Below, in pieces: positions 36,396 through 44,924 of a stretch of DNA of 64,000 nucleotides. The DNA comes from Parvularcula sp. IMCC14364 (lineage in GTDB: Bacteria; Pseudomonadota; Alphaproteobacteria; Caulobacterales; Parvularculaceae). The stretch lies in NCBI RefSeq assembly GCF_030758415.1, contig NZ_CP132334.1, forward strand, positions 682,001 to 746,000, given 5' to 3'. A program made the position numbers and the translations under genes. Position 1 is the first letter of the stretch, and each line of letters begins with the position of its first letter. A model generated the notes under the pieces. It saw only the letters and a list, made by a program, of their open reading frames with translations. It had not been told where the DNA came from and ran no database searches.

Positions 36396-36615
36396 GCGAT
36401 GGTCAGGCTTTTTTTTTTGAGGGCCAGATTTTTTAGGCACCTTACTCGAATAGCACGACCGGAGATCGCCAGAAGCGGAAGTAGCCATCCCTATTTTAAA
36501 TGGTAAATGTGTGATCTATTGCAGATAATTGTTCGGTTCCACTTTGGGGTTGGTTGATTAGCTGCAAATGGCTACGAATTAGGTGAAGTCATTTACAGAA
36601 TGACGGAGAATTAAA

Positions 36616-37068
36616 GTGCCCTCCCAATTTATTGTAAGACAATCCAAGACCTTTTTTTATTTCAGCCTTGCATTGATATCGTATTTTCTCTGGCGGGTAA
36701 CCAATGCAGCGTATTTTACTTTTGGCAGCGCGTCAGAGCCAAAAGACTGGGCCTTGTTTGTTCTATTTATCTCAACCGCCGTGATCTCCATATATGCATT
36801 GTTTTATTATATGCGCCGTATGAAAGCGCGGCCACCAATAGCCATATTCGATGCCGAAGGCATAACAACAGAAGCAGGTGAGCGTATTAGCTGGGACGAC
36901 ATCACAAAAGTATATACTTGGACTGGGGTGTTATTTGTCAAAGACCATACAAACTATGATTGGGTGGTACGCCTTGATCCAGCAGAGATTGGGTTCAAAA
37001 AAATGCGAAAACTTAAATCTTTCCTTCGTCAAATAGCTCCACGCCACTTAGTCATCGAGCTTGAATAG
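36616..37068 (+). CDS. Two-helix membrane protein with PH-like C-terminal domain
   Basis: A 150-residue protein with two transmembrane helices (about residues 11-30 and 45-66) and a soluble C-terminal domain (FDAEGITTEAGERISWDDITKVYTW...YDWVVRL). This resembles the STM3941-like/PH-domain membrane proteins of unknown function. It starts with GTG, with GGAG 7 bases before. Its base composition is more AT-rich than its neighbours, a hint of transfer. It stands alone. Confidence 0.65.
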   Translation: MPSQFIVRQSKTFFYFSLALISYFLWRVTNAAYFTFGSASEPKDWALFVLFISTAVISIYALFYYMRRMKARPPIAIFDAEGITTEAGERISWDDITKVYTWTGVLFVKDHTNYDWVVRLDPAEIGFKKMRKLKSFLRQIAPRHLVIELE

Positions 37069-37202
37069 AACGAGTTTAGACGTCCGAGTAATGACACAAT
37101 TCGGTCGTTCCCGTCACACTCATGAAAGGCAGAAAAGGACCAAACCCGGCTCTGCTGATTGCGTATGCCCGCCTGGGGGTAGCCTCGGGTCAGGCCATGG
37201 CG

Positions 37203-37838
37203 TTAATCTCGTTTAACAGGTCGGTTGTTGCGGCTGGCATTTTGCGCGCGGCTTTTGCCTGACGGCGGCGCTCCGCCCGGCTGAGATTTTTTTTTCAGGC
37301 TGAGGCCGGGCAAAACGTCCTCTTGTGCGGCGGGGGCTGGCTGTTGTGAGGCGGATTGCGGCGGTTTTGCCCCTTTGGTGGTGATGGCTGCTTCTATTAT
37401 CTCATTGCCGGGCGTGGTGGTCCGGTCAGATTTTTTTGTAGCTGGCGTGGGACGGGCGTGTACTTTGTCGCTGGTGTCTTTGTCTTTTGCCTCTGCCCTG
37501 TCCGTTACGTCTGTTGCAAATGGGGCATCTGTTGGGGCGGGTGTACAGGTTCGCTGGTTGTACACGGCCATCGCCTCGGCAATGGTAACTTTCAATCCCA
37601 TGTCTTTTTTCAGGGCTTCGAGTTTCTCGTAAGAGCGGATCTGGCTGGCCACAAGGCGGACCTGATCCTGCAACAGGCGCACGCGCTTTTCCTGCGGATT
37701 GAACAGGCTGCGTTGATCGGCGATCTGCAGGGTCAGGCTGTCGAGGGCTGTCTGCAGGTTGGTGATGCGGGACTGGGGCGTGAGCAGAAGGTCCCGGCCG
37801 TGGCTGAGTGGGGCTGATGCGGTTGTTGATGCAGTCAT
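37203..37838 (-). CDS. Hypothetical protein with homopolymer tract
   Basis: A 211-residue protein with no recognised family. Residues about 20-90 look like a helical, possibly coiled-coil region (LQTALDSLTLQIADQRSLF...RLLQDQVRLVASQIRSYEKLEALKK). The C-terminal half is low complexity, rich in Ala, Pro, Ser, Thr, Gln and basic residues. AAGGAG lies 9 bases before the ATG, directly after an A8 run. A run of nine A residues in the coding strand (37287-37295) encodes three lysines near the C terminus, so slippage could shift the last 30 codons. Coding is supported by the strong ribosome-binding site; the function is unknown. Confidence 0.6.
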   Translation of the reverse strand: MTASTTASAPLSHGRDLLLTPQSRITNLQTALDSLTLQIADQRSLFNPQEKRVRLLQDQVRLVASQIRSYEKLEALKKDMGLKVTIAEAMAVYNQRTCTPAPTDAPFATDVTDRAEAKDKDTSDKVHARPTPATKKSDRTTTPGNEIIEAAITTKGAKPPQSASQQPAPAAQEDVLPGLSLKKKSQPGGAPPSGKSRAQNASRNNRPVKRD

Positions 37839-38079
37839 TCGGGGTCTCCTTTTTTTTGAGGCGCGAAATGCGCCGGGAGACCCAGACTAAAGGCTGACAA
37901 AGGGGGGCCCATAGATTGTAATGTTTACGCTGACAACATGAGGGCGGAGGGTGGCAAGAGGCTGAAGGGTCGCTATCGCGCACAAGCGACCAGCGCTTGC
38001 TTGCCAGGTGGGTGGCCTGCGTTCGTCAGCTGCAGAATACCAAGGAGTCACAGCGATCAGGTCGATCGGTTGACTTTCT

Positions 38080-38115
38080 TAAACATATTGATAAATATAT
38101 TGATCAATATGTTTA
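38080..38115. promoter_or_regulatory. Probable MarR operator
   Basis: A perfect 13-bp inverted repeat, TAAACATATTGAT (38080-38092) and ATCAATATGTTTA (38103-38115), contains in its right half a second 14-bp palindrome ATATTGATCAATAT (38097-38110). It lies 12 bp before the marR start and overlaps the promoter region (TTGACT at 38070-38075). This is the typical place for MarR autoregulation. Confidence 0.7.
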
Positions 38116-38127
38116 GGAACGAGGAAT

Positions 38128-38631
38128 ATGAACGCACAATTTCTTGATACCGAAGCGGCGTTTGCGTTGCGCGCGAAACAGCTCGTGGATCGGCTGTACG
38201 ATCAAATGGCCGATGCGCTCATCGAACGGGGGCTGAAAATCATCAGCAAAACGATGGGGATCGTGCAGTTGCTGTACTCAGAGGGCGCAAAGTCTCAGGC
38301 GCAAATAGCAGACCGTCTCAAATATTCTCCTCAGCTGACCGCACAGCGGCTTGCCTGGCTTATCGACAACGAATTTGTCGTTTCGCAGCGCGACCCGTCA
38401 GATGCACGACGACGGTTGGTGGAATTGACCGCAGCTGGAATGGCGGAAGGCAGCAAACTGCAATCCTTTCTTCCAGAGCTCATTAGCGCTTATGACGCGT
38501 TGTTTGAGGAGATCGGCATTGATCTCGATGCCGCCATTCAAAAAGCTGACGGCGCGCTCGAAGCGACTCCTCTCAAGGAACGTATGGCGTCCCCCTCAAA
38601 ACTAAACCGTCGCACAGGAGGTGTAATGTGA
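38128..38631 (+). CDS. MarR-family transcriptional regulator
   Basis: A 167-residue winged-helix regulator: helices around QLVDRLYDQMADALIERGL, then SEGAKSQAQIADRLKYSPQLTAQRLAWLIDNEFVVSQRDPSDARRRLVELTAAG, where the recognition helix and the DxRRRLVELT wing match MarR. Such regulators bind a palindromic operator and release it on a small-molecule or redox signal. A large palindrome lies 12 bp upstream, so it probably controls itself and the next gene, whose GTG overlaps its stop (ATGTGA). The controlled membrane protein is of unknown function. Confidence 0.88.
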   Translation: MNAQFLDTEAAFALRAKQLVDRLYDQMADALIERGLKIISKTMGIVQLLYSEGAKSQAQIADRLKYSPQLTAQRLAWLIDNEFVVSQRDPSDARRRLVELTAAGMAEGSKLQSFLPELISAYDALFEEIGIDLDAAIQKADGALEATPLKERMASPSKLNRRTGGVM

Positions 38632-39059
38632 TCCGGTCTTTACCCATGCTCATCGCGGCTTGCATTTGTGCAGTTGCATTTCTTTTCGGCATCATTCGTA
38701 TTGGTGTCGGCGCGGTTCTAGCCACACAGGCGATAGGAATTGTTGATGTCGCGGCGTTTTCTGGGCCCGTCACGGAGATTCAGCAATTTCTGAATGAACA
38801 GAATGATCAGGCACTGCTTCCACTGACCCCTGTTTCCTACCTGGCGATTATTGCGTTTATGGGGCTTTGTCTGGTCTTTGGAGCCGTTTTGTCCTGGCAG
38901 CGAAAAAGTTGGGGGTACGGATTGTTGTCAATTTACCTGCTTACGCATGCGAGCCTGTTCGTAAATTTTCAAACCATAAATCCCAAGATCAATATACTGA
39001 TAGCTGGTATTATCATGCTGATCATTCTGGTTTTTGCAAATCAACGCAGGCGTATATGA
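38628..39059 (+). CDS. Four-helix membrane protein under MarR
   Basis: A 143-residue integral membrane protein with about four hydrophobic helices (residues 4-27, 67-88, 94-112, 120-138) and a short basic C terminus (RRRI). It begins with GTG, overlapping the marR stop by 4 bases, with AGGAGG-like sequence in the end of marR. Translational coupling to the regulator suggests it is the regulator's target. No known family is recognised. Confidence 0.75.
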   Translation: MIRSLPMLIAACICAVAFLFGIIRIGVGAVLATQAIGIVDVAAFSGPVTEIQQFLNEQNDQALLPLTPVSYLAIIAFMGLCLVFGAVLSWQRKSWGYGLLSIYLLTHASLFVNFQTINPKINILIAGIIMLIILVFANQRRRI

Positions 39060-39225
39060 ACCAAAACTTGTGCGCCCGAACAGTCGTGCCCTGAATATTA
39101 AAAGACGCTGTCTCGTGGCCCACGATTGTCGTTTCGCTGATGCTACAGGAAGGGTCGCTTGCAAAAGACGCATACCGGAACATTTAAATTGTCATATGTG
39201 ACGCCGATAGAGGAGTAACTGCATC

Positions 39226-39411
39226 ATGAATTTCTCATTGACCCGGGCGCTAGTTTTTGCCTGCATTGGTATGCCGCTTGGCTTTATTTTTACAGCCTTT
39301 GGATTCGCCTTGACGGCTTCACCTATTGAAGCGTCATCCATTTTTCCCTGGGCGCTGACAATTGCTGCTATCATCGGCATTGTCGGTGGATTGAGGCGAT
39401 CCTCCAGATAA
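39226..39411 (+). CDS. Small two-helix membrane protein
   Basis: A 61-residue protein with two hydrophobic segments (LVFACIGMPLGFIFTAFGFAL and FPWALTIAAIIGIVGGL) and a basic end (RRSSR). GAGGAG lies about 9 bases before the ATG. It follows the MarR-linked membrane gene by 166 bp and precedes the IS30-family element. Function is unknown; it could be the remnant of a larger transporter but shows no clear sign of truncation. Confidence 0.55.
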   Translation: MNFSLTRALVFACIGMPLGFIFTAFGFALTASPIEASSIFPWALTIAAIIGIVGGLRRSSR

Positions 39412-39529
39412 GCTAGCTCTCTCATTCGTGGATCCGCTCCAAAACATATACCCAGTTCTGCACCAAAGCGGGAGCATCCACTATTTTCGAACTTCTGCCA
39501 AAGTCCGAGCGACCAATTTGGGTTGTGCG

Positions 39530-40747
39530 TTCAATGGGTCGTCGCAACACATACGATAAATTCGATATGTGGAGCGACAGTGATGAGGAAGAAATACGTA
39601 CGGGTTGGCTTTACACCGGCTCAAAAGGCAGAGCTGTGGGAGCGATGGCGACGCGGCGAACAAATGAAGTCGATCGGGCGAGAGTTCGGAAAACCATCTT
39701 CGAGCATTTTCAAACATATTCGTTCGACGGGTGGGTATACTCCGGTTGAACGTCGCCGCGCGCCCGGCTGTTTGAGTTTGGCTGAGCGTGAAGAGATTTC
39801 TCGAGGACTTATGGTGGACCGATCCATCCGATCGATTGCACGCGCTTTGGGGCGTGCTGCTTCAACCATCAGCCGGGAGATCAAGCGCAATGGTGGCGCC
39901 AGGCGTTACCGCGCGGTCAAAGCAGATAAGCGCGCCTGGAAGCAGGCCCTACGTCCGAAGCCTTGCAAGCTGGCCATGCATGATGAGTTGCGGCAAGTTG
40001 TAGTTTGCAAGCTTCAGCGCCATTGGTCACCACAGCAGATCGCCGGCTGGTTAGCGCGGGCGCACCCAAGGCAAGAGGCGATGAACGTGTCTCATGAAAC
40101 GATCTATCGAAGCCTATACGTACAGGCGCGCGGTGTGCTGAAGAAAGAGCTCGTGCAGTATTTACGAACGTGTCGCCAGTTACGCGGTTCAAGACATGCG
40201 CTTAAAGGCAAAGACCCACGCGGACAGATCAAGGATGCGGTCTCGATCAGCGAACGACCTGCTTCGGTGGAGGATCGCGCCGTCCCCGGTCACTGGGAAG
40301 GTGACCTGATTTGTGGTCCCAAGCATAGCTTCATCGTGACCCTGGTTGAGCGTCACTCGCGCTATGTGATGCTTGCAAAGGTAGCCAACCGGCGCACTGA
40401 AACCGTCGTCGATGCGTTGATCGAACATGCCAACAGAATCCCAGACGAACTCTATAAATCCCTTACCTGGGATCGAGGCCATGAACTGGCAGAGCATAAG
40501 CGCTTCACTGTTGAAACGGATATCGAAGTCTATTTCTGCGATCCGCAAAGTCCATGGCAGCGCGGCACGAACGAAAACACCAATCGGCTATTGCGCCAAT
40601 ATCTCCCCAAGGGAACGGATCTGTCAGTGCACTCCCAGGAGCAGTTGGACGCGATCGCCAGAGAACTAAATGAGCGCCCAAGAAAAACACTGGACTATGA
40701 GACCCCAGCTGAGCGATTAAATACCTGTGTTGCGATGACCGGTTGAA
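39530..40747 (+). mobile_element. IS30-family insertion sequence, complete
   Basis: Terminal inverted repeats at 39530-39551 and 40726-40747 match at 19 of 22 positions (both begin TTCAA and end TCGCAACACA). Total length is 1,218 bp with one transposase gene whose stop lies inside the right repeat. No clear target duplication could be read at the edges. Confidence 0.85.
39583..40746 (+). CDS. IS30-family transposase
   Basis: A 387-residue DDE transposase. Two helix-turn-helix regions lie in the N-terminal third (IGREFGKPSSSIFKHIRS and RSIARALGRAASTISREIKRNGG, the latter the IS30 signature). The DDE acids are in GHWEGDLICG, SLTWDRGHEL and RGTNENTNRLLRQYLPKG, the last the IS30-type Glu block. 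The ATG at 39583 is chosen because earlier in-frame starts lie in the terminal repeat. The gene appears intact, so the element may be active. Confidence 0.92.
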   Translation: MRKKYVRVGFTPAQKAELWERWRRGEQMKSIGREFGKPSSSIFKHIRSTGGYTPVERRRAPGCLSLAEREEISRGLMVDRSIRSIARALGRAASTISREIKRNGGARRYRAVKADKRAWKQALRPKPCKLAMHDELRQVVVCKLQRHWSPQQIAGWLARAHPRQEAMNVSHETIYRSLYVQARGVLKKELVQYLRTCRQLRGSRHALKGKDPRGQIKDAVSISERPASVEDRAVPGHWEGDLICGPKHSFIVTLVERHSRYVMLAKVANRRTETVVDALIEHANRIPDELYKSLTWDRGHELAEHKRFTVETDIEVYFCDPQSPWQRGTNENTNRLLRQYLPKGTDLSVHSQEQLDAIARELNERPRKTLDYETPAERLNTCVAMTG

Positions 40748-40924
40748 TCGGCAGGTGATTTAAGACGCTCGCACCGCCTGTCGCCAGCGGCATAACATCC
40801 TTCAACAGGACACTGCACATTGGTCTCTCGACGAGAAGTATTGATCCGATTGGCAACATTTACGGCCTGAACAAGGCTGATTGGCCGCCCCGGCTTCTAC
40901 GCTGGTTCAGACTGACGGCGCGGA

Positions 40925-41932
40925 TCAGCGCTCGGTCAGTTTGAACTCAATGCGGCGGTTCTGGGCGAGGGAGGCGGCGTCGAAGCCGCTGACCAGAGGC
41001 TGGTCGTCCCCGAAGGCGGCGGCGACAAGGCGACGCTCCGGCACGCCGGCACCGGCCAGATAGCGCACCACGGACATGGAGCGTTCTGAGGACAGCTGGA
41101 GATTGTCACGGAAGCGGGCCTGACAGGCCGGGCCGAGCGGCTCCTGATCGGCATGGCCGTCCACGCGCAGGACCCAGTTTATTTCCGTTGGAATCTGGCC
41201 GCGAATATCAAGAAGGACACGAGCGAGTTTCTCCAGCTCGTTCTGGCCTGCGTCACTGATGGTGGCAGAGCAGGAGCCAAACAGGATGTCGCTTTCAAAA
41301 ACGAAACGATCGCCCACAACGCGGATGTCATCCCGGTCGCCCAGCGCATTGCGCAGGGCTTCGAAAAAGCGGGAGCGCACTTCGGCCAGTTCCTGCACCT
41401 TCTGGGCGAGGGCGGCATTGAGACGCTGGGAGAGGTTTTCGATCTGTGCCTGCTGCGCCTCGTCCTTGGCTTCGGCTGCTTCCAGCGCCTCCTGCAGGGA
41501 GGCAAGTTGACGGCGCAGGGCGGCCAGCTGGGCGTTCAGCGTGGCGATTTCTGACTTCTGTTCGTCGGACAGGGCTTTTTCGGCTTCCAGTTCCTCCGCA
41601 GACGCTGCAACGGCACTTTCGGCGGTGCCCAGCGCGACGATGGCGGCGGCGAGCTCAGCCTCCTTGGCGTCAATCGTGTCTTCCAGGGACAGTACCTGGG
41701 AGAGCAGGGCATCACGTTCTGACTCGGCAAGGCCCAACTGCTCCGCCAGCGAATTGATACGGGCTGTGAGGCGCGCCAGTTCGGAGTCCTTCGAGGCCAG
41801 CTCTTCACCCAGATAGAACTGGGCCACCACAAAGATGGAGAGGACGAACATGACCACGAGCAGGAGGGTGGACAATCCGTCCACAAAGCCCGGCCAGATA
41901 TTGGCGTCGTTGCGGGAGCGGCGGCGGGCCAT
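40925..41932 (-). CDS. MotB/OmpA-like peptidoglycan-binding membrane protein
   Basis: A 335-residue protein with one N-terminal transmembrane helix (LSTLLLVVMFVLSIFVVAQFYLGEE, carrying the Asp in FVDGLST), a long coiled coil (residues 45-180), and a C-terminal OmpA-like domain (INWVLRVDGHADQEPL...LSSERSMSVVRYLAGAGVPERRLVAAAFGDDQPL...NRRIEFKL). With the MotA/TolQ-like neighbour, 3 bp upstream in the operon, it forms a likely proton-driven stator-type pair. In alphaproteobacteria this pair sits next to an inositol monophosphatase gene, as here, so it is likely a housekeeping envelope machine rather than a flagellar motor. The exact role is unknown. Confidence 0.85.
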   Translation of the reverse strand: MARRRSRNDANIWPGFVDGLSTLLLVVMFVLSIFVVAQFYLGEELASKDSELARLTARINSLAEQLGLAESERDALLSQVLSLEDTIDAKEAELAAAIVALGTAESAVAASAEELEAEKALSDEQKSEIATLNAQLAALRRQLASLQEALEAAEAKDEAQQAQIENLSQRLNAALAQKVQELAEVRSRFFEALRNALGDRDDIRVVGDRFVFESDILFGSCSATISDAGQNELEKLARVLLDIRGQIPTEINWVLRVDGHADQEPLGPACQARFRDNLQLSSERSMSVVRYLAGAGVPERRLVAAAFGDDQPLVSGFDAASLAQNRRIEFKLTER

Positions 41933-41935
41933 GGA

Positions 41936-42901
41936 TTAACGGTCCTTCTGCTCGTCGGCAGGGATGCCTTCTATCAGGGTACGGCCAAGATCACGGATCT
42001 CCCGCCGGACATTGTCAGCGGCCTGTTTCTGGGACTCGGCCTGATTTTCGTTGAGACGGGCAAGGGCCATCTCGATATTCTGCAGGGCCCCCAGCACATG
42101 GTCCGGGTTGGCCGCGAGCGAGGCGGCGCTGCCAGCCGGGCGTGACGTGCCAATCTCGGTGATGCCGGAGAGCCAGTCTTCCAGGTCGGAATAGAAACGG
42201 TTCTGGGCCTGACCGGCCTGAATATCGAGAAAGCCGATGACCAGTGAACCGGCAAGACCAAACAGGGAGGAGGAGAACGCGGTGCCCATGCCCGAGAGCG
42301 GCGCTTCGAGATTGTTGATCAACTGTGCAAGGGCATCAGTCGTCTCGCCAGAGCCGTTGCTGGCAAGCCCGCTGATGACGGCTGCAACCGCATCCACCGT
42401 CTGCAACAGGCCCCAAAAGGTGCCGAGCAGGCCGAGAAAGACGAGCAGGTTGGTGATATAACGGCCAAACTCGCGGCCTTCATCAATGCGCTGGCCGATG
42501 GAATCGAGGATGGCGCGGGAGGTTTCCTGTGACAGGCGGCCGCCACGCTCATCGGCATCAAGCAGGATGCGCGCCATGGCACCAATGAGGCCGGGGGGGC
42601 GGGGCAGGCGGGTGCGTGACGGGTCAACGGAATTCCGGAACGAGCGCACCCAGTTGACCGCCGGGCTGACCACAGCGGCCTGTCGCAGATTATAGACGAT
42701 ACCCACCAGCAGGATGAACAGGATCAGGCCGTTCAGCATCGGGTTGGCGTTGAAGGCTTCTACCAGCAGCGGATTGGGCTGGGGGCTGAGGGGCGACAGG
42801 TAGAAGGCGATGGCGCCCACAATGCCTGTGAACACCAGCATATTCAGTATGTAGCCGCCTGGTCCGGTGAACCGGACGGATTTGTCGAGTGAACGCGCCA
42901 T
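41936..42901 (-). CDS. MotA/TolQ/ExbB-type proton channel protein
   Basis: A 321-residue inner-membrane protein with helices at about residues 17-35 and 50-70, a cytoplasmic region, and a conserved helix pair (FGRYITNLLVFLGLLGTFWGLLQTV and LSGMGTAFSSSLFGLAGSLVIGFLDIQAG) that is the MotA/TolQ/ExbB channel signature. It pairs with the OmpA-like protein 3 bp downstream. The C-terminal tail is helical. Proton flow through the pair probably drives a mechanical step linked to peptidoglycan. No flagellar or Tol-Pal genes are adjacent. Confidence 0.88.
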   Translation of the reverse strand: MARSLDKSVRFTGPGGYILNMLVFTGIVGAIAFYLSPLSPQPNPLLVEAFNANPMLNGLILFILLVGIVYNLRQAAVVSPAVNWVRSFRNSVDPSRTRLPRPPGLIGAMARILLDADERGGRLSQETSRAILDSIGQRIDEGREFGRYITNLLVFLGLLGTFWGLLQTVDAVAAVISGLASNGSGETTDALAQLINNLEAPLSGMGTAFSSSLFGLAGSLVIGFLDIQAGQAQNRFYSDLEDWLSGITEIGTSRPAGSAASLAANPDHVLGALQNIEMALARLNENQAESQKQAADNVRREIRDLGRTLIEGIPADEQKDR

Positions 42902-43186
42902 TACAAGACCCCGTAAAACCTTAATCCCCTTGGAAGACCACCATAACGCATAAAACGATTTCGTGAAGCCCGTGTGATGGAAGTTTCACATAGCTGTTTT
43001 GGGCGCCTGCCACGGCATCTCAGCTGGGAGAAGTTGGGGTGATTCTACCTGAACAGAGGGTCAAAACAGGGTGAGCGCACCTGTTGCGCAATTTATTTTG
43101 GGCGCAATGCGCCCTCTAGATAGCGCTGTAAAAACAATAGTTTACGATCAATCTGCTCACGCTTCAAGCCGGCTGGTTTTGCAAAA
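42902..43186. other. Intergenic region upstream of MotA-like and secreted-protein genes
   Basis: No gene is seen. It contains two TGCGCA-type palindromes, TTGCGCAA (43084-43091) and a GGGCGCA/TGCGCCC inverted repeat (43100-43114), in line with the cluster that follows. Confidence 0.4.
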
Positions 43187-43229
43187 TGCGCAAAAAATGC
43201 GCATTTCAGGTTGCGCAACCTGTGCGCAC
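43187..43229. promoter_or_regulatory. Cluster of four phased TGCGCA sites
   Basis: TGCGCA (43187-43192), AATGCGCATT (43196-43205), GGTTGCGCAACC (43209-43220) and GTGCGCAC (43222-43229) all share the centre GCGC. Centres are spaced 11, 14 and 11 bp, about one helical turn. They lie 85-127 bp before the secreted-protein gene and may be a cooperative operator. Confidence 0.4.
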
Positions 43230-43313
43230 GTGATAGTTATATGACAGGAATATGACAAATATATTTCATATTTATGACGGATTGTGCCGTCATCCAAATT
43301 TAAGGAGACGATA

Positions 43314-43706
43314 ATGAATAAGAAACAAAAACTCTTCGCTGCCGCTCTATTTTCTGCCGGCCTGATGATGACTTCGACCGCTGCAAGCGCCCTCGAAGGG
43401 GCACGCGCGCCAGGCAATATCAGCAACAAGGCAGAGCAGTATATTTCAACGCGCCTCGCCGATGATCGCGGTGCACGCTATCGCGTCAGCAGCAAACCCT
43501 ATCAGGTGAAGGCGGAACTGCGCCGGGGCCAGAGCTATGATTGCTGGGCGCTGGATGTGCGCGTGCGCTCCGACCTTGGGGCTGCCGGGCGCGGGGCAGA
43601 TCGCTACACGGTGATTTTCCATAACGGGCGCGCTGTGGCGCTGAAGCGTGACCTGCGCACCCGGATTGTGAAAGTACAAAGCGAGCAGCGCTTCGCCGCC
43701 AACTGA
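43314..43706 (+). CDS. Small secreted protein of unknown function
   Basis: A 130-residue exported protein (signal peptide MNKKQKLFAAALFSAGLMMTSTAASA) with a basic mature part (RVSSKPYQVKAELRRGQSYDCWALDVRVRSDLGAAGRGADRYTVIFHNGRAVALKRDL). There is one Cys. AAGGAGACG lies 7 bases before the ATG, one of the strongest ribosome-binding sites in the window, suggesting high expression. The mature domain looks like a small beta-rich fold; no family is recognised. Upstream lies the TGCGCA cluster. Confidence 0.75.
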   Translation: MNKKQKLFAAALFSAGLMMTSTAASALEGARAPGNISNKAEQYISTRLADDRGARYRVSSKPYQVKAELRRGQSYDCWALDVRVRSDLGAAGRGADRYTVIFHNGRAVALKRDLRTRIVKVQSEQRFAAN

Positions 43707-43726
43707 GGCGTCAACGCCACCGGTTT

Positions 43727-43777
43727 CGCCCTGTTCCTGAACTGGCCGTTTTCGGCAGCGCAGGGCAGGGCGTTTTC
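43727..43777 (+). terminator. Rho-independent terminator
   Basis: CGCCCTG (43727-43733) pairs with CAGGGCG (43766-43772), with an inner GCCG-TTTT-CGGC hairpin between, and TTTT follows. It lies 21 bp after the secreted-protein gene. Confidence 0.7.
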
Positions 43778-43820
43778 ATTTGTATAAAGAGGTTTTTGAC
43801 TCCGCCGGAAGGTGGCTTCT

Positions 43821-44612
43821 TTATCTCAGCAGCAATGCCCGGGCCGTCTCGTGGATGTGGCCATTGGTTGCCAGTACCGAGCCGGTCAGGTGCGGCTTGC
43901 CGCCATGCTTGTCGATCTCACTGACCTCGCCACCGGCCTCGCGGATCAGGATCGCGCCTGCGGCAATATCCCACGGGCCGAGAATACGCTCCCAATACGC
44001 ATCAAACCGGCCCGCCGCAACAAAGGCGAGGTCCAGCGCGGCTGAGCCGAAGCGGCGGATGCCGGCTGTTTCCGCCAGCACATTGTGGCTTTCTTTCAGC
44101 GCGATGTCAGCGCCCGCCTTGCCTTTATAAGGCAGGCCATGAGTGAACAGACACTCGGTCAGGTCGGTGCGGCCGGAGACACGCATCCGCCGGTCATTGT
44201 GATAGGCACCTTCGCCCTTTTCGGCGAAGAAAAGATCATCTGTAATCGGATTGTAAACCACACCGGCAAACGGCTCGCGATCCCGCTCCAGCGCGATGGA
44301 GATGCAAAAATGCGGCAGGCCGTGAAGGAAGTTGGTGGTGCCGTCCAGCGGATCAACGATCCAGCGGTTGGAATTGTCGCTGCCATCCACCTCGCCACGC
44401 TCTTCCATCAGGAAGCCATATTTCGGCCGGGCCTTGCTCAGGCTCTCGAAGATGATTTCCTCGGCCTTCAGGTCGGCAGCGCTGACGAAATCTGCTGCGC
44501 CCTTGCGGGTGATTTTCAGGCTTTCCGTGTCGTAGAAATCACGGCGCAGGGAGCGGGCAGCCTCGCGCGCCGCAGCGATCATGACATTGAGGGTGGCAGT
44601 GGTATTCGACAT
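43821..44612 (-). CDS. suhB: Inositol monophosphatase-family protein (SuhB-like)
   Basis: A 263-residue Mg2+-dependent phosphatase: FLMEERGEVDG carries the Glu ligand, RWIVDPLDGTTNFLHGLPHF is motif 1 (DPLDGT), and GPWDIAAGAILIREAGG is motif 2 with the metal-binding Asp. These are diagnostic of the inositol monophosphatase family; in bacteria members act on inositol phosphates or support rRNA processing (SuhB). The neighbouring MotA/OmpA-like pair on the same strand, downstream, is a common alphaproteobacterial arrangement. Confidence 0.92.
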   Translation of the reverse strand: MSNTTATLNVMIAAAREAARSLRRDFYDTESLKITRKGAADFVSAADLKAEEIIFESLSKARPKYGFLMEERGEVDGSDNSNRWIVDPLDGTTNFLHGLPHFCISIALERDREPFAGVVYNPITDDLFFAEKGEGAYHNDRRMRVSGRTDLTECLFTHGLPYKGKAGADIALKESHNVLAETAGIRRFGSAALDLAFVAAGRFDAYWERILGPWDIAAGAILIREAGGEVSEIDKHGGKPHLTGSVLATNGHIHETARALLLR

Positions 44613-44924
44613 GGCGATGAACTCTCGGACAGCAGATAGCGGGAAGGGAAATCAAGCAGCGCACCATAGCGATGCTTCGAGGTGGTGCAAGCCTGAATAA
44701 AGCCGCTCGTCTTTGGCCACGTGGGTGAGAGTGCCTTGCGAAAAATGCTCCGGCCAGGTGGTCCAACATTGGGGAGCACTTCACGTGTTCTCATGTATGC
44801 AAGGTTCCCCAGGGCGGTGCAGGACATTCGGGCCAGTTACTGGTTTCTACCGTCCTGCATGGCATCGGGGCGTTGGTGACCTTCCACTCGCGATTTTTCC
44901 AAACGTCCTTTACAAAAACACCTT
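44613..44924. other. Intergenic region with a dispersed repeat unit
   Basis: No well-supported gene. It holds a 38-bp sequence (44785-44822) that recurs with 33 of 38 matches at 48070-48107. A minus-strand ORF crosses it but lacks a ribosome-binding site and overlaps the suhB promoter. Confidence 0.4.
44785..44822 (+). repeat. 38-bp dispersed repeat, copy 1
   Basis: Shares the core ATGTATGCAAGGTT and the end GGCGGTGCAG with 48070-48107; 33 of 38 bases match. The two copies are direct repeats that bracket the AraC/NmrA/DUF4345/DUF1772 genes. Confidence 0.5.

Noticed and set aside
40925-42901. MotA-like plus OmpA-like pair as a Zorya defence core
   Set aside because: No ZorC, ZorD or ZorE-like genes are near, and the pair lies beside an inositol monophosphatase in an arrangement common in alphaproteobacteria.
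44579-44827. 82-aa minus-strand ORF between suhB and the AraC gene
   Set aside because: It overlaps suhB, has no ribosome-binding site, and its only notable part is the dispersed repeat.
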